From: Rhynchopus euleeides
Lineage: Eukaryota; Euglenozoa; Diplonemea; Diplonemida; Diplonemidae
Assembly: GCA_963210315.1 (NCBI GenBank)
Contig: OY723281.1
Span: forward strand, 1,178,001-1,242,000
Reading direction: 5' to 3'
Length of the DNA: 64,000 bases
This document shows positions 1 to 9,504 of the stretch, piece after piece (within the stretch, counting starts at the first letter, position 1; the number at the start of each line of letters is the position of its first letter). The notes below the pieces were generated by a model. That model saw only the letters and a list, made by a program, of their open reading frames with translations. It was not told where the DNA came from and made no database searches. The translations under genes and the position numbers were made by a program.

Positions 1-120
1 GCCAGTGCAGATCCTTGCAGAACTTCCCACACACTTCATGACAGGCGTGTGGGGTGTTCTCGCGATCGACGAATACCCGCTGGGTCTTCTCTCCCCTTTC
101 TGATTTGCAGACACAAAGTT
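1..120 (+). repeat. Dispersed repeat, also at 44203-44375
   Basis: The stretch around GCGATCG-CGAATACCCGCTGG followed by TTCTCTCCCCTT matches 44253-44370 with scattered changes, and the upstream GTGCAGATC blocks also correspond. No coding function is visible. It is an old, diverged interspersed repeat cut by the window edge. From 121 to about 612 I see no gene, only short low-complexity pieces such as GCGAAG-rich sequence at 128-170. Confidence 0.55.
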
Positions 121-612
121 TTGTTAGTTACGAGCGACGAAGCGTAGCGAAGTCGCGAAGTAACGAAGGAAATCGTACGACTGAAGCTTTATAAGATCAC
201 CTTCATGCCACTTCACAGGGGCTTCCACATCCTTTGACACAGGGGTGCGCGCTCAACGAAAAGTAGCCCGGATCTGCTTTTTGCCGTTGCTGGGCAGGGT
301 GTTTCTCTTATTATAGCGAAAGGGGTACGATTTTGGTGAAAAAGAACGGATCTCAATTTCAAAAAAAAAAAGTACAGGCGACACATGCAGCAGACCCCTC
401 TCCTTGCGAAGGGCGCTTTGAGCCTTGCCTTCTCAACCTTCACCTGAATGCCGACGGGTGGTAACTAAGGAGCGTTTACTCGCTCCCGACATAGCCTGCT
501 TTTTGCCGGCACGAAGCAAGACCGTGCCGACGCGACACCTGCTCATGACTCTAATACATGCCAAACAACTCCTGCTCGGGCAACCCGCATATCGAGCCAA
601 GTCCAGCTAGCA

Positions 613-672
613 CCTGGTTTCCCTAGAGTACAGGAAACATTGCTTGGAGTGTTGATACTGGATGGGATATGG
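613..672 (+). repeat. Dispersed repeat, also at 49634-49690
   Basis: The block CTAGAGTACA-GGAAACATTG followed by CTTGGAGTGTTGATA and TGGATGGGAT recurs at 49637-49680 with few differences. The 49.6-kb copy is bounded by a 13-bp direct repeat, so this may be a short retroposed unit. A foldback MITE starts at its right edge. Confidence 0.5.
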
Positions 673-782
673 GGGGGGCCCTCGGTACCGGTCACAGCTC
701 GTCACAGCTCGTCAGTCAGTGAGGGGAAGTGGGCCGTGGCTCACTTCTTCTCACTCAGTCACACCTGGTAGCGAGGGCCCCC
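671..782. mobile_element. Foldback MITE, GGGGGCCCTCG ends
   Basis: The ends are inverted copies of each other: GGGGGCCCTCGGTACC on the left, and GGTAGCGAGGGCCCCC on the right, its near-perfect complement. Pairing extends into the flanking ATGGGATAT / ATATCCCAT. The body, with CACAGCTCGTCA and GGGCCGTGGCTCACTTCTTC, matches the element at 43785-43893, confirming a mobile family. It has no coding capacity. The ends resemble GGGGGTCTTCGCT of the other MITEs in this window, so the same transposase may have moved them (inference). Confidence 0.7.
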
Positions 783-1257
783 ATATCCCATTGACCACCA
801 GGTTTCCAATCCTCTTCTCTTCCCTTAGCTACCCCCACCCCTCGCCCCCGCCCCCCGGACGCCGATGATCGATCGATTGTTTTTCCACACACAACGAGAA
901 GCTTGTCACAGTGAAAGCGCCCTATCACTTCACAGCTACAACCGCTCTGATGAATTTCCTTTGTTTGTTGCGTTGACGCTTCTACACACAAAACCCTGAA
1001 CTGATCACACCCTGAGCCTGATGAAGGGTGGGGTTAGTGTATAGAGCACGTTTGGTTGCAGCTGTGGTGGGGCGCTTTCCGCTCACACGAGTGTGCTTAA
1101 AAAAATATAGTTTGGCAGCGCTTTGGGTGGCAAACGCAATCTGCCTTGCCTTGTTCCTGTGACTGTGCGCTCATTCACACAAAGCCTTCATCAGGCGCAC
1201 TGAATTTTGGGTTGGTACTGAATTTTGGGCGTGCCGGCCACCAACCTACGCGAGGTT
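783..1257. other. Intergenic, no gene seen
   Basis: No convincing coding region is present. It holds C-rich sequence (831-862) and one minus-strand copy of the short dispersed motif GTGGAAGCGTCAACGCAA (about 970-990), also seen near 18450, 25440 and 54530. Confidence 0.4.
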
Positions 1258-1312
1258 TGCCGAAACAAAATATGAGCAAAGAGCAGCTGTGCTGGAGTGA
1301 CATTTTTTTCCC
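1258..1312 (+). repeat. Dispersed repeat, also at 55185-55236
   Basis: AAACAAAATA followed by GAGCAAAGAGC, GGCTGT-like sequence and CTGGAGTGACATTTTTT is shared with 55188-55232 on the same strand. The copies are diverged but collinear. Confidence 0.5.
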
Positions 1313-1387
1313 CCTTCGATCGGCGGTGCAGCCGGGACTCCCCCTACTTCGTGCTTTGTTTGGAAGTCAAAAGAAGTAACCCGTTTG

Positions 1388-1531
1388 GCCCAACCGGCCG
1401 GTGCCCCTGAAAATCTTCGAAGAACAACGTAAGAACGACGTAGGAGCTACTTAAACAAGGGGGTCTCTCAAGAGAAACTCCACGACGTAAGAACGTAAAT
1501 CGGCCTTTTCAGGGGCACCGGCCGGTTGGGC
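1388..1531. mobile_element. Foldback element with 26-bp inverted ends
   Basis: The left end GCCCAACCGGCCGGTGCCCC continues TGAAAA, and the right end is its exact reverse complement. The interior carries a diverged inverted motif (ACGTAAGAAC). Length is 144 bp with no coding capacity, typical of a MITE. No clear target duplication is visible, so the family is unknown. Confidence 0.65.
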
Positions 1532-1539
1532 TACCATTT

Positions 1540-1672
1540 GTTAGCTCGGCGTAGCCAACTGGGGAAACTTTCTGTGCCTTACTGTAAGCTGGATTGTGCG
1601 TCCCCACTCACACCACTTCATCAGACCGGGGAGTGGTGTACACAAAGTCTTGAAAGAGTGGGGTCTGCATTC
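1540..1672 (+). repeat. Dispersed repeat, also at 25765-25885 (minus)
   Basis: GCCAACTGGGGAAACTTTCT, CCCCACTCACACCACTTCA and GACCGGGGAGTGGTGTACAC all recur in order on the opposite strand at 25765-25880. This is an interspersed repeat of about 130 bp. The reading frames crossing it are not convincing genes. Confidence 0.65.
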
Positions 1673-2075
1673 CAACAAATCAACTTTCGGCAGTATTTGG
1701 TTTGTTGCCTCGTTGTTCCTGTCACTTTACGATTCAGCGGGGGCACAGATAGTTCTCGCAACTGTGTTCTTCTGCCTTCTTGGGCCAGAAACTCAGGGCT
1801 CTTGGACTCCACAACTGTGTTTCGCGGTGCCTCGCACTGCGACTGGCGTCTTCCATCACCTCAAGATTTGCGTGACCGATGCTTCTCGCGCTCGCACCTT
1901 CTCTGTGGAAAGTTCCGGGCGAGTTGACAGAGGAAGCTCTCTGAGAAAGGCTGATGTTGGCAATTGCCTGCCCACCCGCCAAGGTGGGGCAAGGGTGTCA
2001 GCAATGTCTGGGAGGGCGGGTGGGGGGTTTTTTCAAAACCGGTGCGTTTTGACACATTTCCCTCCTTCCTTCTCA

Positions 2076-2183
2076 GGGAGTCTTCGCTCCGGGGTGATCG
2101 TCAGTGCATTTTGGTGCATTTCCTGTCGAATTAGCTGAAAACTGACGAAGGTTGACGAAGGATAACAACCAGCGACGACCCCC
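2076..2183 (+). mobile_element. MITE, GGGGGTCTTCGCT family, TSD TCA
   Basis: The ends are GGGAGTCTTCGCT and AGCGACGACCCCC (imperfect inverted repeats), flanked by the 3-bp direct repeat TCA (2073-2075 and 2184-2186). The body contains a doubled GTGCATTTT motif and GACGAAG repeats, matching in reverse orientation the element at 8901-9009 and resembling the right end of the transposase element near 30618-30708. A 3-bp target duplication fits PIF/Harbinger-type transposition. Confidence 0.75.
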
Positions 2184-2324
2184 TCAGAGGCAACCCCGTG
2201 GACTTTGCCGAAAAAATTCCGACAGGAAGGCACACCGATGTCTGCGTCGGAGTGTGAACAGGCCGCAAAAACAACGTAGTTTTTGCATTGCATGAGGCGA
2301 AGAGATTGCAGCAGGCCTGCCACC

Positions 2325-2435
2325 TGCTGCTACCCCCGCCCCCCCCCCCCCCCCGGCAACCCTCCCATCGTGCATTGATCTGCCTTGTACAACATATCTG
2401 GTGTAGTGACGACAAAAAGGACTAACATTGCTCTG
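2325..2435 (+). repeat. Poly-C-led repeat upstream of the WD40 gene
   Basis: A C-run (about 2338-2353) leads into CTCCCATCGTGCATTGATCT and GCCTTGTACAAC, then AAAAAGGACTAACATTGC. The same block, also led by a C-run, is at 44905-45000 upstream of the third surface-protein gene. It forms the first codons of the longest open frame of the WD40 gene, which argues that those codons are not host coding sequence. Confidence 0.7.
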
Positions 2436-2627
2436 CGACTTGCTTTTCCATTCACTCTCGACGATCAAACCCCGCCGGCAACCCGCTGTGGGATGACTGT
2501 ATATCTGCGACATCAACTTGGCGTGTGTGTGGTGCAGACCGCATCACTTGAGGATGGTGTCGACTTGTTCCCCAGTGCACACACCGCCACATTCTCCAGA
2601 AAATCTGAGCAGCTGGTCGCCGGAGTC

Positions 2628-3758
2628 ATGGATGTGACTGTGCGTCACACGGAGACCGGAGACAGCTGTGTCGTCGGTGTTCCGGAAGGCGGGACCGTGG
2701 TCGGGCTGAAGGCGGATGCGCTCAACGAGATGTTCCCGGGTTCTATCAACCCAGTCCGTGAGGCTGCATGCGTGGCAGCACACATCGAAGGGTGTGAGGA
2801 GGAGCTGGACGATGCACAGCGTGTTGCCGACACGGGTCTGGAGGACGGGGGTGCTGTCCAGCTCGTCCCACGCTGGCCCAACGTCAAGGCTCCCGCAGTC
2901 TACTCATGCACCCATGGCGGTGGGGTATACAACATCAAACTGTCGAGGTGTGGGACGCTGTGTGCTGTGGGTTCCACCTACGGACGCATCACTGTGTTTG
3001 ACACCACCACCGCTGCTGTGGTGGCGGACTTTACACACGGCAACAGGTCCGTTTGTTGCCCCGCGTTCTCTGTCTGCGGGACGTGGTTGGCAACGTACTC
3101 GAATGAACGCACCATCCGTGTGTGGCTCACAGCAACATGGGAGCAAGTGTGGCTCCACGACAACAACACCAGTGTGTTCAGTGCAGCGTGGACACACTGC
3201 GGACGTCTGGTGTCCGGAGACCTCCACGGCAAAGTGCGTGTGTGGGACTTGAAGGGCACACCGAGCGCCACAGTGCTGGAGGGTCACAGCAGGCATGTTT
3301 GCAGCATTGCTGTGTCGGGCACGAGGATCTTCAGCGGGTCAAATGACAAGACCATCCGTGTGTGGGACATCAGCACCCTCACACACACACACACCCTGGA
3401 TGAGCACACTCGTGAAATCACCAACCTCGCCCTGACTCAGGACGAGAAGCACCTGGTGTCGTGCTCTTGGGACAACTCACTCAAGGTGTGGTGCACAACC
3501 TCCCTCAGCTGCCTGCGTACTGTGCAACTGGACGGGAGTCCCTTCTCACTTGCTGTGTCACAGCCAGGTGATGCTGTTGCAGTGGTGACTCCGAACAGTG
3601 AGACAACCACACTGTACCGCCTCAGCACAGGAGAGTTTCTGGGGAAGGTGGACTCAAAGGATGGTGGTGTTGCACTCAGCCTCTGCGGGAGGTGGCTCTT
3701 CACACCAACGAACAAAACTTCAGTCTCTGTGTGTGCTGTGTCTTCCGTTTCACCCTGA
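2628..3758 (+). CDS. Ubiquitin-like plus WD40 repeat protein
   Basis: Predicted 376-residue protein. The first 80 residues (starting MDVTVRHTETGD) look like a ubiquitin-like fold: a beta-hairpin, LKADALNEMF as the helix, and the C-terminal signature ELDDAQRVADTGLEDGGAVQLV-like, split here as ELDDAQ and GLEDGG. The rest is a beta-propeller with repeated blades ending IRVW, VRVWD, IRVWDI and LKVW, about seven in all. Such proteins are usually scaffolds; no partner can be inferred. I chose the Met at 2628 because it begins the first Ubl strand and follows a pyrimidine-rich stretch with CTCCAG, a plausible trans-splice acceptor. The frame is open upstream (Met at 2493, or 2385 inside a dispersed repeat). 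It ends in TGA, so UGA is a stop in this genome. No intron is needed. Confidence 0.85.
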   Translation: MDVTVRHTETGDSCVVGVPEGGTVVGLKADALNEMFPGSINPVREAACVAAHIEGCEEELDDAQRVADTGLEDGGAVQLVPRWPNVKAPAVYSCTHGGGVYNIKLSRCGTLCAVGSTYGRITVFDTTTAAVVADFTHGNRSVCCPAFSVCGTWLATYSNERTIRVWLTATWEQVWLHDNNTSVFSAAWTHCGRLVSGDLHGKVRVWDLKGTPSATVLEGHSRHVCSIAVSGTRIFSGSNDKTIRVWDISTLTHTHTLDEHTREITNLALTQDEKHLVSCSWDNSLKVWCTTSLSCLRTVQLDGSPFSLAVSQPGDAVAVVTPNSETTTLYRLSTGEFLGKVDSKDGGVALSLCGRWLFTPTNKTSVSVCAVSSVSP

Positions 3759-3798
3759 GTGCAGTGTGTCGGAACCTGTTCCCTGCCTTGTGTGCTTG

Positions 3799-3899
3799 CC
3801 GCGACTGCCCTCTGTGTGTCCTAGCTATAGCGGGCCTTGCTCTCTTGGGGCCGCGACTGCCCTCTGTGTGTCCTAGCTATAGCGGGCCCTGCTCTCTTG
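3799..3899 (+). repeat. Two-copy tandem repeat, 52-bp unit
   Basis: The unit starting CCGCGACTGCCCTCTGTGTG occurs at 3799 and 3851 and includes CTAGCTATAGCGGGCC. It lies just after the WD40 stop codon, in its 3' flank. The remaining 3900-4317 holds the 5' flank of the surface-protein gene, with a short GGGT run near 3992, and no gene. Confidence 0.7.
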
Positions 3900-4317
3900 A
3901 GAGTCACGTGTGTTGCTGACCACGTGTGGAGGTCAGTTGGGGAGCTTGGGACTGTGTGATGGTGTGTTCTGTGTGTTGCTAACAGCCTGTGTGGGTGGGT
4001 GGGTGGGTGTGAGGTGGAATTAGCGGGTTGGAGAGACGTGACCCGGTCGGTGAGAGACCTCAAGACGGCAGGCCCCGACCCCACACCCTCCGAGCGCAAG
4101 ACAGGACGATTGGCGCTGTGCTCCTTTGGCGACATTGTTCTGCATCTGCTTGCTTTCTTGTCTCGCAACACAGTACACTCCCCTCAGCCACATGCACAGC
4201 ACCACACACACACGCACCATCGCAGAGCAGCCGAACACAGGGCACAGGGCAGGCGTAGCGGGTCGGCTACCACAGCACCGGCTGCACCGGCACACAGGGC
4301 TGCTGTGCGGTGCTGCG

Positions 4318-7300
4318 ATGCGCGGGCGTGCAGCGGTGTGGGGTGCGGTGCGGCTGCTGCTGGCATGCGCTGCTGCCGCCCCTGCAGGCACGCAGGCGCG
4401 TGTGGAGGAGGAGGTGGGTGCGGTGCAGACGTACATCGGCACGGGCGAGCCGGGGAGCAACCCGCCATTCCACAGAACCTATCACTACAATTCCCCCACA
4501 GGTCCTCCCGAATTGATGTTCGGCGTCTTTCACTTCTTCAGCCTCAGCTATCTCGGGGAGGGCAACTGCACCACAGGCAACACCAGCACGGGAGGTGCAA
4601 CAGAAGGCAGTAGGACACAGGGCTGCCCAGTCAGCACGGTGCGGGAGACACGCATGATCCGTGTCGACGGTGTGACGGAGCAGAAAGCACCCGGTTTGTT
4701 CAGGATCGAGGGGATGCAGTCCGTCGAGAGCACCACACCGGAGAGCTGGGGGGCGCACCCTGCACGCATCGAGTGGGGTGTGTACGCACAGTCGGGATCC
4801 CCCATCTACCGCCCTTCGTCTCGCGGTGCGCGGGAGACGGTGGACTTTGCACGGATCATCCGGTACGAGGTTGCGGTGGAATGCAGCGGGACGGGGCGAG
4901 CGCTGCCCGCCTTCTCCGTCACGGTGCGCTGCTTGAAATACGATGAGGCGTGCACGTCGCACCCGCACCATGCGCCTGCCACGCGCGGGCCGCAGGTGGT
5001 GGTGGTCGGGATGGTGTGCCCCTTCTTCCTGTGGGAGGCGGATGTGCTGCAGGTGGTGCCTGGGGCCGGCAGCCCCGTTGCGGAAGCAGATGCGTGGACC
5101 GTGCACAGTGTCAGCGTCGTTGCGGACGGCGGTGTGCGTGCTGTTTACAAACCTCCAAGGGCGGGGTCAGGGTCAGCGGCAGGGGCGTGGGAAGTCGGCC
5201 CAATCTTCCCACTGGAGCTGCAGCAGGTGACGCCACCTGCACCTACACCTGCACCTGCAGCACCACGCCACCCCAGCTACCGCATCGAGGTCACTGTGGA
5301 CGGGGGAGAGGGGGCCAGGTGGGACATCACCGCAACAACAACATCCGGCAAGACGTGCACCCTGGCCAGAGCACAGGCAGCCCCCCAGCAGCACACCTTC
5401 CGGTTCGACACGGATGCGCTGTGCGAGGAGACGGGTGCGGGGGTGGAGGTTGCGTCCGTCGGGATCACGTGCAGCTCGCATGCCCTCGTGTCCGCAGTCA
5501 CAGCCTCGCAGGAGGTGTGCGCGCTTGCGGGCTGTGCCGCGAAGAGGCGTGCCACACAGCCCTACTCTGCCACGCCTGGCGCCTCTGCCCTGCATGTCGT
5601 GCCCGACACACCAACCGCCTGGACCCGCTACCACACCATCCGCATCAACCCACGCGCTGCATACGGCCAAGCTCCCACCCCGCTCTACAACATGTCCCTC
5701 ACCGGCACCAATGGGTCGGTGTGCCCTCCCGAACCCCTCTCTGTTGTCTTCACCGCTGGTGACAGCAGCATGTCTGTGGTGTGCCCTTTCCCTGCTGAGA
5801 GCATCACGCGTGTCGATGTCACACCCGCACACTACGCCTCCGGCGACCCAGGTGGAAGTGTCTCGGTTGCTGTGTTCTTTGAAACTGAGAGTGCCAGCGG
5901 CGGTGTCTGGACATCGTTATTAACGCGTGACGTTTGGCTCGGGATATTCCACTACGACCCTTTATTCTCCGAGGCAGTGTCGATGTCGCTGGGGGCGAAA
6001 CGCTCGCTGTATGCGCCACCTCGTGCCGTTTTCCCCCCGGCGGTGATTCCAGCTGAGGCTACTGCTGCTGCCACACCAACCCTGTTGCGTGCTGTGCCGA
6101 TCGCATGCAACCCTTGGGCCACCGTACTAGAAGAGGAGTCCAGCACAAGCAACACCACTGCATTCCAACAGGTGGAAGGGGTCAGGATCGGCAGCCCGCT
6201 GCGTGAGCTGCTCCTCAGCGACTACCCCTTCGCTGTCTACGCCGTGCGGGAGGGCCAGGGAGACGCCTGCCTTCTTGGCACGCTCCGGCCAATCGACCCG
6301 CTTGGCGTGTACTTCTTGCGCAACATCTGTGATTTCTCACTCTCGCAAGCAGACTACATCAGGGTTCGGTACAGCGGTACCCTCGCAGATCTGCAAAACG
6401 AGCCTTACTCATCCACCGACTACTTCATCGACACGCTCTCTGTCTTCGAGACCCTCGTGTTCGAAGGGGGTGCCCGCTCCGCACGCTGGAGGGAGTGGCG
6501 CCTGAGGGGGTCGCACAAGACACAGGGGCGGATCGACGTGACCCCCTCGTCACTCGACGCATCGCTGGACTTTGCCAGGGCATGGGGGCCGATGCGTGTG
6601 GCGGTGTCGCCCGAGGCGGGAAGTGTGTCGGGTGGGCAAGGGACGTTCCACGTGACGCTGCACTCTGGGAAGAGGGTGTGCGAGCTGGGGTCGTTCACAG
6701 ACCCTCCCGCTGCGGTGGTGGCGGTGGTGGAGGGGCACTGCGCCTTCTCGATCTACGAGGTGCAGTCTGTGGGGCTGCGGCCCGACGCGGATGGTGCGGG
6801 TGCGGCTGGGAGTGTCAATGCGTCCTGGCGGGTTGCAGCTGTGGCGGTGTCGTTCCGCAACACGACGTTGGCGTTGGAAGCCGGCAGCCTCCCAGCACGG
6901 GTAGGTGGGTACGCCGCTCTGCACTCCGACCTGCCGCTCGTCCCCACGCACGTCCCTAACCCACCCGCTGCCGCACACACCGACACCGGGCCGCGCGTGC
7001 GTGCGTGGTTTGAGCGTGCCGCATCCGGTGCACGTGTGGCGGTTGAGGTCTACGCCAGCGGCTCGCAGGCGCCGCTCTGCAGCATCCCGTCCCTCGGCGG
7101 GGGCGGCAGCATCGCAGAAGGGGTGTGGGTGTACCTCGACACGTCGCAGTGCGTGGGTGCCGCCCCCATTGCGAAGGTGGAGCTGACAGCGGGCGGTGCC
7201 GGGGTGGTGTTGCTGGAGGTGCTCGAGGTGTGCGACGCAGGTGCGGGTGCGGGTGATGGTGACGGTGATGGTGATTGCCGGGCTTGGGGGGACGCACAGT

Positions 7301-8151
7301 CACCACTGCTCCCAGCCAGCGCTGTGTTTGGGTCCCCCGACAGCAACGCCCGCGCCACACACGTGGTGCTGCGCCCGCGTGCCGAGGTCAGCGTGAGGCT
7401 CACAACCGCACCTAGGTTTTACAACGACTCCCTCGCGAACTTCAGCGTGACCCTGAACGCGTCTGGCGGAACCTGCCAGCCGCTCTACAGCCTCAGCCGC
7501 CCCAGCCTGGGTGCCACTGAGGTGGCTGCGGTGTGCCCCTTCTACGCACACGAGACCGCCTCCGTCACAGTCACGGGGCACGGTGCACACGACGACGGCT
7601 GGGGACTCTACGTCGATGTGATGCGTTACCCCGGTGACTGGGAGCGCTTCTACCGGCGCCCTGCACAGGACGAACAGGCTGGCGTCGTGTCCCACATGCT
7701 TGGCAACGTGCTGGGCCAGTCAGCTTCTGCGACGTGGGTGCCGGGGCCGTTTGCTTCTGACCCACCCGTGCTCGTCACCTCCGTCACACCGCCACCCACG
7801 CCGGAGCCAGACGTGGTGCCTGTGGTGCCAGACACGCCGTCACCCCCACAGGCGCACACCACAGCCCCGCCGGTCATGCTGCAGGCTGACACCGCCATCA
7901 GCACCACGGTGCTGCTGGGTGTCGGGATCCCAGCCTGTCTGCTGATGGTCTTCGCCTCCTCCGTCTTCCTCGCCATGTGTTTGAAGCTGGGGCCCTTTGC
8001 TGACGCGGATCTGCCTCCTGACCACCCTGACGGGCTTTCCGTCTCCGACAGCGAACTTCCAGCTGGGGGCACCCTCAAGAACGACAGCATGCAGTCGTCT
8101 GAGGAGCTTTCGTACATGCCCCCTCTCGAGACGGCAAAGGTGGCGACATAG
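4318..8151 (+). CDS. Surface protein paralogue A (type I membrane)
   Basis: Predicted 1277 residues; no known family recognised. The start at 4318 is chosen because MRGRAAVWGAVRLLLACAAA is a clear signal peptide, identical in paralogues B and C; the frame is open upstream to 4126 but that part is not conserved. The ectodomain holds seven modules spaced about 120-180 residues apart, each with a cysteine pair (about C205/C234, C347/C369, C468/C489, C650/C671, C788/C807, C921/C945, C1052/C1073); the second Cys often sits in C-x-F-x3-E followed by a V-x-V strand. A Pro/Thr-rich stalk, a membrane helix (about 1195-1222, TTVLLGVGIPACLLMVFASS) and a 55-residue Ser/acidic tail follow. An adhesion, recognition or coat role is inferred from architecture only. 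Stop is TAG. Confidence 0.85.
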   Translation: MRGRAAVWGAVRLLLACAAAAPAGTQARVEEEVGAVQTYIGTGEPGSNPPFHRTYHYNSPTGPPELMFGVFHFFSLSYLGEGNCTTGNTSTGGATEGSRTQGCPVSTVRETRMIRVDGVTEQKAPGLFRIEGMQSVESTTPESWGAHPARIEWGVYAQSGSPIYRPSSRGARETVDFARIIRYEVAVECSGTGRALPAFSVTVRCLKYDEACTSHPHHAPATRGPQVVVVGMVCPFFLWEADVLQVVPGAGSPVAEADAWTVHSVSVVADGGVRAVYKPPRAGSGSAAGAWEVGPIFPLELQQVTPPAPTPAPAAPRHPSYRIEVTVDGGEGARWDITATTTSGKTCTLARAQAAPQQHTFRFDTDALCEETGAGVEVASVGITCSSHALVSAVTASQEVCALAGCAAKRRATQPYSATPGASALHVVPDTPTAWTRYHTIRINPRAAYGQAPTPLYNMSLTGTNGSVCPPEPLSVVFTAGDSSMSVVCPFPAESITRVDVTPAHYASGDPGGSVSVAVFFETESASGGVWTSLLTRDVWLGIFHYDPLFSEAVSMSLGAKRSLYAPPRAVFPPAVIPAEATAAATPTLLRAVPIACNPWATVLEEESSTSNTTAFQQVEGVRIGSPLRELLLSDYPFAVYAVREGQGDACLLGTLRPIDPLGVYFLRNICDFSLSQADYIRVRYSGTLADLQNEPYSSTDYFIDTLSVFETLVFEGGARSARWREWRLRGSHKTQGRIDVTPSSLDASLDFARAWGPMRVAVSPEAGSVSGGQGTFHVTLHSGKRVCELGSFTDPPAAVVAVVEGHCAFSIYEVQSVGLRPDADGAGAAGSVNASWRVAAVAVSFRNTTLALEAGSLPARVGGYAALHSDLPLVPTHVPNPPAAAHTDTGPRVRAWFERAASGARVAVEVYASGSQAPLCSIPSLGGGGSIAEGVWVYLDTSQCVGAAPIAKVELTAGGAGVVLLEVLEVCDAGAGAGDGDGDGDCRAWGDAQSPLLPASAVFGSPDSNARATHVVLRPRAEVSVRLTTAPRFYNDSLANFSVTLNASGGTCQPLYSLSRPSLGATEVAAVCPFYAHETASVTVTGHGAHDDGWGLYVDVMRYPGDWERFYRRPAQDEQAGVVSHMLGNVLGQSASATWVPGPFASDPPVLVTSVTPPPTPEPDVVPVVPDTPSPPQAHTTAPPVMLQADTAISTTVLLGVGIPACLLMVFASSVFLAMCLKLGPFADADLPPDHPDGLSVSDSELPAGGTLKNDSMQSSEELSYMPPLETAKVAT

Positions 8152-8829
8152 GGCTAGGCCCGTCGCAGCGATACTTGGCTTGCTGCCACCTCGTCACCTT
8201 CACAGGTGAAGAAAGCTAAAGGAAGAGATTGTCAGCGGAGTGTTCTGATTCCCTATGACAAGCAGAACTTGTAAGTTCTGCAGGAATTTGCACATTCTTA
8301 AAACTTGATACCAAGACATAACTGGCAGAAGTACTTGGTGTGTCATGCCGTCGTTTGCCACTTCTTCTTCACCACCACCGCCACCAACCCCATCCCCTGC
8401 ACCCAGCGCATATTCAGATTTGATGTTCCTGTAATTTTCTGCACTCCTGACTTTGGCCCCCGAAACGTTGCATTCGCCGTAGTCTGCGAGGGTCAGGCCA
8501 CCCTCAGGAAACCAGCGCCCCTGCCAATGCACAGCTGAAGGGATTGGGCCCCTCCTGATATTTTGAGCGTTTTGAGAGTTTTGAACGTGATCACGACCAG
8601 CATTCTGTCCTTTTGTCTTTTGTTCTTCCCCTCCCTCTCTCCCCACCCCATCCTGGCTTTCAACCTGCGTACCGAAGGAAGGGCCCTTACCTTATACTCG
8701 TAAGTATGCCACTTCCTACTCATCCATTCCCCCACGGGTGGAGGATGAGCATAACAAATCAATTGATCTAGCCCCCCCTTCTCGACCCACTTCCCCACCC
8801 ATGCTGGTTCCACTTCCCGACCACCAATA
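8152..8829. other. 3' flank of gene A, no gene seen
   Basis: No gene-like frame. The phrase CTTGATACCAAGACATA (8304-8320) recurs at 44240-44256, so part is repeat-derived. ATGAGCATAACAAA at 8744 also recurs at 49686. The rest is unremarkable. Confidence 0.4.
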
Positions 8830-8897
8830 TAGCGTATCAGGTCTCGTGTAATCGTCTTTCGTGGACTTCTGTACGATGTGGGTCCGCTAACCCTACT
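8830..8897 (+). repeat. Dispersed repeat, also at 32018-32090
   Basis: TATAGCGTATCAGGTCTCGT, TCGTCTTTCGT, TTCTGTACGATG and GTCCGCTAA recur in order at 32019-32085 on the same strand. In both places a mobile element lies just downstream: a MITE here, and a LINE-derived fragment at 32.1 kb. Confidence 0.65.
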
Positions 8898-8900
8898 ATA

Positions 8901-9009
8901 GGGGGTCTTCGCTGGTCGTTCTTCTTCGTCAATCTTCGTCAGTTTTTCAGCTAATTCAACAGGGAATGCACCAAAATGCACTGACGACCACCCCGTAGCG
9001 AAGACCCCC
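8901..9009 (-). mobile_element. MITE, GGGGGTCTTCGCT family, TSD ATA
   Basis: The left end GGGGGTCTTCGCT and right end AGCGAAGACCCCC are perfect 13-bp inverted repeats, flanked by ATA on both sides (8898-8900, 9010-9012). Length is 109 bp. The interior, read on the minus strand, matches the element at 2076-2183 including the GTGCATTTTGGTGCATT motif. Non-autonomous, no coding capacity. Confidence 0.85.
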
Positions 9010-9012
9010 ATA

Positions 9013-9340
9013 GCCAAGGCAGAGAATTGAGAAGAGTGGCACACAGAGCGCAGGGCGATGGGGGGGATTGCCCGCATGGCGTGCCTCGGGCGGTTCGCCC
9101 GTCCGCCCAGTACCCCCCCCCCCTGCCACTCCCTCCCCTCCACTGAGCTTTTGGCCCACAAACCAATAAGATCCCATCTCGATGTTGCTGAAGAACCGCT
9201 CTGCGCATGAGTAGGGGGTGGGGGGGCGGGGGGGGGTAGGGGGGGGGGGGCGATTTTAGTCGAATATAGTTACGCAAGAAAACCCCGCTTGTTTGAAACG
9301 ACAGGGGGTGGGGTGGGGGGTGGGGGTGTGTGTGTGTCTG
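9013..9340 (+). other. G-rich stretch with G-quadruplex potential
   Basis: No gene. From about 9212 to 9335 the plus strand has many runs of four or more G separated by one to three bases, including a run of about twelve at 9241-9250. This could form G-quadruplexes; that is inference from base composition. Confidence 0.5.
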
Positions 9341-9504
9341 GGGCACGAACTATGCAAAGCTCTGCTGCCAGACGGCTTTACTGTGTTGGGGGTTTGTGGG
9401 AGCAACGCAGGAGACTTTGCGGTGCAGATGCAGGGCACATCGGCGAATCCCCTCTGTTCTCACCCCCAGGCCCTGCTGGTTTTGGCTTGCAGAGGCAAAG
9501 TTGT

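Noticed and set aside
4126-4317. Upstream extensions of the three surface-protein frames
   Set aside because: They are not conserved between A and B/C, while the signal-peptide Met is identical in all three.
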